A stretch of 6,285 bases of DNA from assembly GCA_024638525.1 (NCBI GenBank), contig JAHEKB010000149.1, positions 1-6,285 of the forward strand, written 5' to 3'. This document shows positions 1 through 5,461 of this stretch, piece after piece (positions within the stretch are counted from its first letter, which is position 1; each line of letters opens with the position of its first letter). The DNA comes from Bacteroidota bacterium (lineage in GTDB: Bacteria; Bacteroidota; Bacteroidia; NS11-12g; UBA9320). Under the pieces are notes generated by a model. That model was given only the letters and a program-made list of their open reading frames with translations, was not told the DNA's origin and did no database searches. A program made the translations under genes and the position numbers.

Positions 1-63
1 GGACGTTGGCAAAATGGAGACGTCCGATTCGGCTTTAACATAAGCAGAATGTTCTCTTTTTAG
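1..63 (+). CDS. C-terminal end of an outer-membrane beta-barrel-like protein (partial)
   Basis: The first frame reads GRWQNGDVRFGFNISRMFSF and then TAG at 61-63. The last residues alternate polar and hydrophobic side chains (D-V-R-F-G-F-N-I-S-R-M-F-S-F) and end in phenylalanine. That is the usual pattern of the final beta strand of a Gram-negative outer-membrane protein, where the terminal aromatic residue is recognised by the BAM assembly machinery. Only 20 codons are visible, so the family (TonB-dependent receptor, OMP-barrel protein or other) cannot be chosen. The next gene starts within about 10 bases in the same orientation, which suggests one operon of surface proteins. It could also be a chance open frame, because the rest of the gene lies outside the window. 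Confidence 0.55.
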   Translation, partial: GRWQNGDVRFGFNISRMFSF

Positions 64-69
64 GTATAT

Positions 70-2610
70 TTGATTGGAGTCCAAATAGCCCTTTTTAGTT
101 TAAAACTCCACCAATTTAGTTCTATCAGACACACAATCAACATATTGTCCCTTGTGCTTGCGCTCTGCTTTTCTTTTGGAACGGCAAATGCCACTCATAT
201 AGTTGGTGGTGAAATCTATTATGAACTGCTAGATACAGCTAAAAATGAGTACAAGATTACTTTGCATGTATTTGTGGATTGTGAAAACGGAAGTTCTCAG
301 GCAATTGCAAGTGATCAAACAGCTATAATTGGTGTGTTTGATGCAGGTACACGGAATTACCAAACGCAATTTGTGGTCAGCCGAGTTGGTCCAAGTAGAA
401 TCAATAAGGTCAACTACAGTTGTGTTAGACCACCAACGGGTGTTTGTGTAGACGAATATGTTTACACCACCGTTCGCATCATCGATCCGGGAGATGCCGG
501 TAAAATCATTGCTTTTCAGCGTTGTTGTCGGAACAATTCGATTAATAATATCATAACTCCAGAGGCTACAGGCGCAACTTTTTGGGTGAAGATTCCGCCA
601 AAGGGCGTCAATAATAACAGCGCGGTTTTTAATAGTTTACCACCCAATTACGTATGTGTTGATGCACCTTTGAGTTTTGATCATTCGGCTACGGATAAAG
701 ACGGAGATTCCTTAGTATATCGTTTGAATAGGCCGTTCAGTGGAGGTACACCGGGAGATCCAAGACCTGATCCTCCGTCTAAACCCAATTACCTAAATAT
801 CAGGTGGGCAAGTGGATATTCAACCTTTAATCAAGTAAGCGGAAGCCCGCTTTTAACCATCAATAGCCGCACGGGTGAACTTAACGTTACTCCAAATAAG
901 ATTGGTCAGTATGTCATAGGAATAGTGGTGCAGGAATATCGCAATGGCGTTTTGATCGGTGAGACCTATAGAGATTATCAAATGAACGTGATCAAATGTG
1001 AGTTTGATATTCTTGCAGATTTTACAACGGACGGGGCGAGTGCATCGGCAGATGCCTATGTCTTTGAATGTGCAGATACTGTATTTTTTATAGATCGAAG
1101 CCTAAAAGCAATTACCTATGAATGGGATTTTGGAGATCCTACAACAGATCAAGACACTTCATCACAGAAAAATCCATGGTGGATTTATCCTGGAAATGGT
1201 GATTATAAAGTGAAGCTCAAGGTAAAGAATTCCCTCTGCGAAGACGAGTATACTTTCACTATCCGAATAAGGTCTAGCAAGACCTTTGAACTTGGCCCAG
1301 ACCGTATATTGTGCAAAGAGGTAGATGAGCTATTGGATACCAAAACTCCAGATGCGACTTCAGTGATTTGGAGCAATGGAATGGAAGGGCAGCGCATAAG
1401 AGTGAATAATACAGGGCAATACATTGCTACTGTTTCATATGATAAATGCGTGTATTCCGATACGATTCAAATTGATGCCTATCCCATTATTTTTGACATG
1501 CAAGATGATAGTCTATTTTGTGATGACGATATAGATGTGGTTTTGGATGCCAATATCAGTGGATTGCGTTATGCCTGGAACACCGGGCAATTTGATACCA
1601 TGCAGACCAATCGGGTTAATGCTGCTGGCAATTATATTGTTGCGGTGAGCAATGAGTACTGCACGGAGTTTGACACCATTAGACTATGGGTTGCGAGCGA
1701 GCTCGCCGTCGAGGACGCTTTCTATTGTAATGAATTTCAGCATACCGCCTCAGTGGAGGCCGTTGAAGAAGGCCAATATCTCTGGTCAAACGGCAGTACT
1801 TCGACTAGCGCCCTTTACGTTCAAGGGGGAATTCATTGGGTACAACAACGTCAGAGGCATTGCATAAATATTGACAGCTTTGAGATTTCCAATCCCGTTG
1901 CTGATGTCGATCTTGGACCGGATCAGCATTATTGCGATGTGATCAGTGGAGTTTTAGATGCTGGGGATTTTGCCTCCTACGATTGGAGTAGCGACCAAAT
2001 AAGCCGATCCATTAATATAAGTGTGGCTGGAACATATTGGGTAAATGTAGTTGACCCTTATGGTTGTGAAGACTCGGACACTATTGTTGTCACCGTAAGC
2101 CCTTCACCAAAGTTTGAGCTTGGCACGGATACCACCATTTGCCTAAGACAAGTTATAGAACTTGGCCCAGGAGATATTCCAGGGATTGTCTCTTATCAAT
2201 GGAATAATGGGGAAAGCGGCTCAATACTGGAGACGGAATTCGAAGGTTGGTATTCATTGCTGATAACAGATGGTTTTGGATGTAGTGGTTACGACAGTCT
2301 GTATGTAACAGTGGATCCCACAGCATTGCCCAATGAGATTTATATACCCAATGCATTTACGCCAAACGGGGATGCCTTAAATCCGACATTTCCATATTCA
2401 GAAGTTGTACTTCAACCAGGCTATTTTATAGTAGTCTACAGTAGATGGGGAGAAAAGGTTTTTGATTCGCGTGAAAGCGGTACCGCTAACTGGGATGGAA
2501 CCTATAAAGGTCAATTGGTTCCACAAGACACCTATATGTATTATTCCGAATACTTTGGATGTGATGGGCAGAAACGCAGCATTAAAGGAACAGTTCACCC
2601 TCTGTATTAA
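70..2610 (+). CDS. Secreted PKD/Ig-like surface protein with gliding-motility-associated (T9SS type B) C-terminal domain
   Basis: This is an 846-residue, probably cell-surface, adhesin-like protein exported by Sec and then by the type IX secretion system. A hydrophobic stretch at about residues 24-37 is followed by a likely cleavage site at ANA-THIVGG (about 41/42). The mature start THIVGGEIYYE and a CCRNN motif (152-156) are typical of large Bacteroidota gliding-motility-associated proteins. Residues 207-219 hold an acidic ATDKDGDSLVYRL stretch that may bind calcium. A PKD domain spans about 316-402, with WDFGD at 352-356. Five Ig-like repeats follow at about 407-748. The sorting domain (about 757-846) begins IYIPNAFTPNGD and contains YSRWGEKVF and NWDG. 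No enzymatic motif is visible, so adhesion or matrix function is inference. No ATG precedes the mature region; the frame opens after the TAG at 61-63, making TTG at 70 the longest start. TTG 145 or a non-standard codon are alternatives. A weak AGG lies 5 bases before TTG 70. The 3' end overlaps the convergent Nudix gene by 29 bp. Confidence 0.93.
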   Translation: MIGVQIALFSLKLHQFSSIRHTINILSLVLALCFSFGTANATHIVGGEIYYELLDTAKNEYKITLHVFVDCENGSSQAIASDQTAIIGVFDAGTRNYQTQFVVSRVGPSRINKVNYSCVRPPTGVCVDEYVYTTVRIIDPGDAGKIIAFQRCCRNNSINNIITPEATGATFWVKIPPKGVNNNSAVFNSLPPNYVCVDAPLSFDHSATDKDGDSLVYRLNRPFSGGTPGDPRPDPPSKPNYLNIRWASGYSTFNQVSGSPLLTINSRTGELNVTPNKIGQYVIGIVVQEYRNGVLIGETYRDYQMNVIKCEFDILADFTTDGASASADAYVFECADTVFFIDRSLKAITYEWDFGDPTTDQDTSSQKNPWWIYPGNGDYKVKLKVKNSLCEDEYTFTIRIRSSKTFELGPDRILCKEVDELLDTKTPDATSVIWSNGMEGQRIRVNNTGQYIATVSYDKCVYSDTIQIDAYPIIFDMQDDSLFCDDDIDVVLDANISGLRYAWNTGQFDTMQTNRVNAAGNYIVAVSNEYCTEFDTIRLWVASELAVEDAFYCNEFQHTASVEAVEEGQYLWSNGSTSTSALYVQGGIHWVQQRQRHCINIDSFEISNPVADVDLGPDQHYCDVISGVLDAGDFASYDWSSDQISRSINISVAGTYWVNVVDPYGCEDSDTIVVTVSPSPKFELGTDTTICLRQVIELGPGDIPGIVSYQWNNGESGSILETEFEGWYSLLITDGFGCSGYDSLYVTVDPTALPNEIYIPNAFTPNGDALNPTFPYSEVVLQPGYFIVVYSRWGEKVFDSRESGTANWDGTYKGQLVPQDTYMYYSEYFGCDGQKRSIKGTVHPLY
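1288..2313 (+). repeat. Five tandem Ig-like protein repeats inside the surface protein
   Basis: Residues 407-470, 474-541, 549-605, 613-676 and 682-748 share one plan: a leading motif (ELGPD, DVDLGPD or FELGTD in three of them), a first cysteine, a W-S/N-x-G turn (W434, W503, W572, W639, W711), a G-x-Y strand and a second cysteine followed by D-T/S-I. The first cysteines are residues 415, 484, 553, 622 and 691, exactly 69 residues apart each time. The second cysteines (460, 531, 598, 666, 738) are less regular. At DNA level the copies are strongly diverged; the 13-base GAACTTGGCCCAG recurs at 1288-1300 and 2158-2170. Disulfide pairing within each repeat is inference. Confidence 0.85.
2338..2610 (+). 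other. T9SS type B (gliding motility-associated, CHU_C-like) sorting domain
   Basis: Residues 757-846 run from IYIPNAFTPNGDALNPTF through VVYSRWGEKVFDS and ANWDGTYKG to the end at KGTVHPLY. This order of motifs (PNAFTPNGD, then NRWG-like, then WDG, then a G-T/x-V final strand) defines the gliding-motility-associated C-terminal domain. In Bacteroidota the domain directs export across the outer membrane by the type IX system. Its last nine residues are encoded in DNA that also encodes the end of the Nudix protein on the other strand. Confidence 0.92.
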
Positions 2611-3043
2611 GGCGTTCAATCAGGCGAGTTAATGCTTCCTTATCCGTATCAAAGCTCAATACTTTGAGCAAAGTATCATCCAAGTTTCGCCATTCAAAAC
2701 TCAAATTATTCTTGCTTCCAAAAGTGGTAGCTTGCTCAATGGATCTCAATTCAAGATCCCCTTTGTACCAAATCCGGTAGTAAACGGCAAGTACTTGTTC
2801 ATTGTCTCTTAGTTGACTCTGAACAAAGGATTCGGAAATATAGAATTGCTCTATTTTTAGGGGAGTTAGCTTTAGTTCTTCTTTGAGTTCACGTAAAATG
2901 GCGTCTTTCAAACCTTCTCCGAATTCCAGTCCCCCTCCCGGGAACTTGAACATCTTAATGTGGTCTATTTGTTCTTTGCTGACCAATAATTTATGACCAT
3001 TTACAATTAAAGCGTAGACCCGAACATTAAATTTGTCAATCAT
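2582..3043 (-). CDS. Nudix hydrolase
   Basis: This encodes a 153-residue cytoplasmic protein, normal length for a single-domain Nudix enzyme. Such enzymes hydrolyse a nucleoside diphosphate linked to another group, using Mg2+ or Mn2+. The Nudix box is at residues 37-59: G37, E43, R51, E52, L53, E55, E56 and L59 fit the G-x5-E-x7-R-E-U-x-E-E-x-G-U pattern, so the metal-binding glutamates are intact. The pattern's second glycine is Lys58 here (EELKL), a departure at a usually conserved site. The FPGGG motif precedes the box. The start MIDKFNVRVYALIV fits the family, with the first beta strand beginning within ten residues. The substrate cannot be read from the sequence: NTP house-cleaning and sugar-nucleotide hydrolysis are both possible. 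The start codon is 2 bp from that of the divergent dihydroorotase gene, and the 3' end overlaps the surface-protein gene by 29 bp, so promoter and terminator must lie within neighbouring genes. Confidence 0.93.
   Translation of the reverse strand: MIDKFNVRVYALIVNGHKLLVSKEQIDHIKMFKFPGGGLEFGEGLKDAILRELKEELKLTPLKIEQFYISESFVQSQLRDNEQVLAVYYRIWYKGDLELRSIEQATTFGSKNNLSFEWRNLDDTLLKVLSFDTDKEALTRLIERLNTEGELFL
3028..3035 (+). promoter_or_regulatory. Candidate Bacteroidota -7 promoter box for the dihydroorotase gene
   Basis: TAAATTTG matches the primary-sigma -7 consensus TAnnTTTG described for Bacteroidota. It lies 10 bases before the ATG of the dihydroorotase gene. The expected -33 TTG is absent; the nearest similar triplet is TTA at 3007-3009, 18 bases upstream. 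If real, transcription would start only a few bases before the ATG and the promoter would lie inside the opposite Nudix gene. An 8-base match with four fixed T positions can arise by chance in AT-rich DNA. Confidence 0.35.
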
Positions 3044-3045
3044 TT

Positions 3046-4380
3046 ATGACTTCAATTCTAATCAAAAACGGAGAGTTAATTAACGAAGGAAAAAGAAGGA
3101 TAGCCGATATCTATATTGAGCAGGGGAGAATCGCAGAAATTTCAGAAAGAGGAATTACAAGGTCTGCAGACAAAATAATTGATGCTGAAGGCTGTATAGT
3201 GGTTCCCGGAGTTATTGACGATCAGGTCCATTTTCGAGAACCCGGACTGACACACAAAGCAGAGATATATACAGAGGCTAAAGCCGCTGTCGCTGGAGGT
3301 GTTACTTCTTATATGGAAATGCCCAATACCAAACCTCAAGCGGTCACTCAAGAACTTTTGGGGCAGAAGTATCAAAGGGCTGAAAAGGTTAGCATGGCGA
3401 ATTACTCTTTCTTTATGGGAGGTACCAACGACAATTTGCAAGAATTACTAAAGACAGATTCCAAGTCAGTATGTGGCATTAAGCTTTTCATGGGCTCAAG
3501 CACTGGCAATATGTTGGTAGACAATGTAGAGAGTCTGAGAGCTATATTCTCATCTACTGATATGCTCATTGCAACTCATTGCGAAGATGAGGAGACAATC
3601 AGGGCGAATACTGCAGCTTTCATTGAGCGCTATGGAGAAGACATTCCCATGAGCGCTCACCCGGAGATACGAAATCACGAAGCTTGCTATAAGTCAAGCT
3701 CATTGGCAGTCAGTCTTGCCAAGGAATTTGGAGCACGGCTTCATATCTTACACCTGACTACAGCCGATGAGTTGGAGTTGTTCAGAAATGATATTCCCAT
3801 GTCAGAAAAGATGATTACGGCAGAGGTCTGTATACACCATCTCACATTTAACGACAGCCAATACCAAAGCATGGGCAGTTTAATCAAGTGCAATCCGGCC
3901 ATCAAGAGTGAGAATGACCGTTTGGCACTTTGGGATGCCTTGAACAACGATCTATTGGATGTTATTGCTACAGACCACGCTCCACACACATGGGAGGAAA
4001 AACAAGGGAAATATCTTAAAGCCCCAAGTGGATTGCCCCTAATACAGCACAGTCTACAATTGATGCTTCAACATGCCATTGACGGAAAGATTAGCATGGA
4101 ACGCGCCATTGAAAAAATGTGCCATGCTCCTGCAGATCTTTTTAAGATTGATGAGCGAGGTTATTTGAGAGAAGGATATTGGGCAGATGTTGTTGTCTTA
4201 AGCCCAAAATCAGAAGTGGTTAGAAAAGAAGACCTCTATTACAAATGCGGATGGAGTCCGTTGGAAGGACGCAACTTTGACTATAGAGTTGAGCATACAC
4301 TTATTTCCGGTCATTTGGCATACAGCAATGGTCAGTTTGACGAAAGCCAAAAGGGCATGCGATTAAGTTTTGGCAGATAG
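3046..4380 (+). CDS. pyrC: Dihydroorotase (class I-like, Bacteroidota type)
   Basis: This is a 444-residue cytoplasmic enzyme that interconverts N-carbamoyl-aspartate and dihydroorotate, the third step of de novo pyrimidine synthesis. It has the amidohydrolase layout: a short N-terminal beta region (TSILIKNGELINEGK), then the metal-binding barrel. Visible active-site elements are DDQVHFREPG at 58-67 (H62, R64), GIKLFMGSSTGNM at 144-156 with K146 as the likely carboxylated lysine, THCED at 177-181 (H178), ILHLTT at 234-239 (H236) and ATDHAPH at 308-314 with catalytic D310. The classic HxH pair reads Q60-x-H62; from memory this Gln is shared by other Bacteroidota dihydroorotases. The C-terminal GYWADVVVLSP and CGWSPLEG motifs are also typical. 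Length is normal and the ORF intact. The ATG at 3046 places the family N-terminus correctly; no Shine-Dalgarno is visible. A relative such as hydantoinase or allantoinase is less likely given the THCED and CGWSP motifs. Confidence 0.95.
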   Translation: MTSILIKNGELINEGKRRIADIYIEQGRIAEISERGITRSADKIIDAEGCIVVPGVIDDQVHFREPGLTHKAEIYTEAKAAVAGGVTSYMEMPNTKPQAVTQELLGQKYQRAEKVSMANYSFFMGGTNDNLQELLKTDSKSVCGIKLFMGSSTGNMLVDNVESLRAIFSSTDMLIATHCEDEETIRANTAAFIERYGEDIPMSAHPEIRNHEACYKSSSLAVSLAKEFGARLHILHLTTADELELFRNDIPMSEKMITAEVCIHHLTFNDSQYQSMGSLIKCNPAIKSENDRLALWDALNNDLLDVIATDHAPHTWEEKQGKYLKAPSGLPLIQHSLQLMLQHAIDGKISMERAIEKMCHAPADLFKIDERGYLREGYWADVVVLSPKSEVVRKEDLYYKCGWSPLEGRNFDYRVEHTLISGHLAYSNGQFDESQKGMRLSFGR

Positions 4381-4404
4381 GGTTTAAGAGGCTTTTTTTG
4401 CCCC

Positions 4405-4863
4405 ATGCAAGTCAAAGAAGCCATAGAGGTATTTGAATCCTCTTTGAGGCATTTCAAATTGAGCCCCGAACAGACCCGTTGCGAAAACGAAGGGGAATAC
4501 ATCATAGGTTCGGAAAATTCAGAACTCTATATAGACATTTGGCAGCCGGAATCCGCATCGCAATGGCAGTACTTTGATAGAGAGCAGACCGTAGGTATTT
4601 TTCAAATTGTCGCTCCGGTATGCCACTACCCAGAAGAGGCACATAGGGCAATGTTTTTTGAAGAACTATCTCATTTGAACTTCCACCTATTCTATGGAAA
4701 ATTTATTGCCAACGCAGAGCAGCAAGTGGTGAGCATTCAATTCAAAAGAATAGTGAACGGACTCAACGAATCGGAAATAGTTGAACCCGTTGAAGCCATT
4801 AGGTATTATGCCGAAAATCTCAAGGAGTATCTCCAAGAGAAGTATCACGTAAAAAAATTGTAG
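4405..4863 (+). CDS. Small YbjN/secretion-chaperone-like protein (tentative)
   Basis: This is a 152-residue soluble acidic protein with no signal peptide or membrane segment. The layout is an N-terminal helix (about 1-18), beta segments EYIIGS, LYIDIW and VGIFQIVAPV, then LNFHLFYGKFIANAEQQVVSIQFKRIV (90-116; a helix followed by a strand hairpin) and a C-terminal amphipathic helix (about 127-147). That order, with L-N-x-x-x-x-x-G-x-F and a final helix, resembles the YbjN and type III chaperone-like (CesT-type) fold. No catalytic motif is seen, and I cannot assign a function. It starts 24 bases after the dihydroorotase stop, in the same orientation and reading frame, so the two are probably co-transcribed. 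AAGAGG at 4386-4391 could be a ribosome binding site, though 13 bases from the ATG is long. The ORF is intact and its codon use resembles its neighbours by eye. The family call is uncertain; the gene itself is well supported. Confidence 0.85.
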   Translation: MQVKEAIEVFESSLRHFKLSPEQTRCENEGEYIIGSENSELYIDIWQPESASQWQYFDREQTVGIFQIVAPVCHYPEEAHRAMFFEELSHLNFHLFYGKFIANAEQQVVSIQFKRIVNGLNESEIVEPVEAIRYYAENLKEYLQEKYHVKKL

Positions 4864-4868
4864 TTTCA

Positions 4869-4884
4869 CAGGCAACCATGCCTG
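4869..4884. repeat. Small inverted repeat over the -35 region of the sigma-factor promoter
   Basis: CAGGC (4869-4873) and GCCTG (4880-4884) are perfect 5-base inverted arms around the loop AACCAT. The repeat begins 5 bases after the stop of the preceding gene and covers the proposed -35 element. It might be an operator or part of a weak hairpin. There is no run of T after it, so it is not a convincing terminator. Confidence 0.4.
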
Positions 4885-4899
4885 GATTAAGCACGTCTA
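4871..4899 (+). promoter_or_regulatory. ECF-type promoter of the sigma-factor gene (probable autoregulation)
   Basis: GGCAACC (4871-4877) is followed by exactly 16 bases (4878-4893) and CGTCTA (4894-4899). The AAC-containing -35 and CGTC/CGTCTA -10 with a 16-base spacer fit the promoter form recognised by extracytoplasmic-function sigma factors. The element directly precedes an ECF sigma gene, so self-activation is the natural reading. Transcription would start near 4906, leaving a leader of roughly 10 bases without a Shine-Dalgarno sequence before the ATG at 4916. Confidence 0.7.
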
Positions 4900-4915
4900 C
4901 CCTACATCTCCTTCT

Positions 4916-5461
4916 ATGAAATCAAGTGAAAGCGATTGGGAAAGAAGATTGATAGAAGCTTGTCAAAATGGGGATGAGCAGGCCCTGAAAGGCTTGTACG
5001 ACAACTATTCAGCGAAGATGTACGCGATTTGTTTGAGATATATGGGAAATCAAGATGATGCCAAAGATGCGTTGCAAGAAGGCTTTATCAAGATTTATAA
5101 AAACATTTCTAAATACGCATTCACAGGCAGTTTTGAAGGATGGTTGAAGCGGATTTTCATCAATACGAGTATTGAACAAATCCGTAAAAGGAAATACCAC
5201 AGAAATATTGAGGACCTGGGCATCGAAAAACCTGGGTTCGCCAGAGAAATGCAGGTGGACACATTGGATTCTAAAAAAATCCTACGGCTGGTTCAAGAAC
5301 TTCCCCAAGGATATCGGACGGTTTTTAATATGTATTGCGTTGACGGCTATAGCCATAAAGAAATTGCTGAGCATTTGGGTGTAAGTGAAAGTACTTCAAA
5401 AACCCAGTTGTTCAAGGCGCGTAAAATGCTGCAGGAGTGGTTAAAACATTGGTTTAAGTGA
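4916..5461 (+). CDS. ECF-type RNA polymerase sigma factor (sigma-70 family)
   Basis: This encodes a 181-residue cytoplasmic protein, typical size for an ECF sigma factor with only regions 2 and 4. Region 2 spans about 26-95 (YDNYSAKMYAICLRYMGN, then DDAKDALQEGFIKIYKN, then FEGWLKRIFINTSIEQIRKRK), which binds core polymerase and the -10 element. A linker (about 96-120) leads to region 4 (about 121-175), with ELPQGYRTVFNMYCVDGYSHKEI and the helix-turn-helix HKEIAEHLGVSESTSKTQLFKARK (147-170) for -35 recognition. It is probably held inactive by a partner and released by an envelope signal. The gene has its own ECF-type promoter in the 52-base gap upstream. Its stop (TGA, 5459-5461) overlaps the GTG start of the next gene, as expected of a translationally coupled sigma/anti-sigma pair. 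The ATG at 4916 gives a standard N-terminus. The regulon is unknown. Confidence 0.95.
   Translation: MKSSESDWERRLIEACQNGDEQALKGLYDNYSAKMYAICLRYMGNQDDAKDALQEGFIKIYKNISKYAFTGSFEGWLKRIFINTSIEQIRKRKYHRNIEDLGIEKPGFAREMQVDTLDSKKILRLVQELPQGYRTVFNMYCVDGYSHKEIAEHLGVSESTSKTQLFKARKMLQEWLKHWFK

Noticed and set aside
1..25. Perfect 6-base inverted repeat GGACGT...ACGTCC with a 13-base spacer
   Set aside because: It lies within the end of a probable coding region at the window edge, has no T tail, and such a pair can easily occur by chance.
1652..1867. 71-codon open frame on the plus strand within the surface-protein gene
   Set aside because: It is a shifted frame of a well-supported gene, with no recognisable domain; a shadow ORF.
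2413..2439. CAACC-N16-GTCTAC inside the surface-protein gene, similar to the ECF promoter found before the sigma gene
   Set aside because: Measured the same way, the spacer is one base shorter than in the sigma promoter (16 against 17). The outer bases differ (TCAACC, AGTCTA), and it would drive transcription only into the opposing Nudix gene; most likely chance.
3142..3441. 99-codon open frame on the minus strand opposite the dihydroorotase gene
   Set aside because: It lies fully antisense to conserved active-site coding sequence, and its translation has no protein-like motif.
4390..4402. GGC-TTTTTTT-GCC just before the small protein gene, resembling a terminator hairpin with a T run
   Set aside because: The stem is only 3 bp and the T run is the loop rather than the tail, so it cannot act as an intrinsic terminator.
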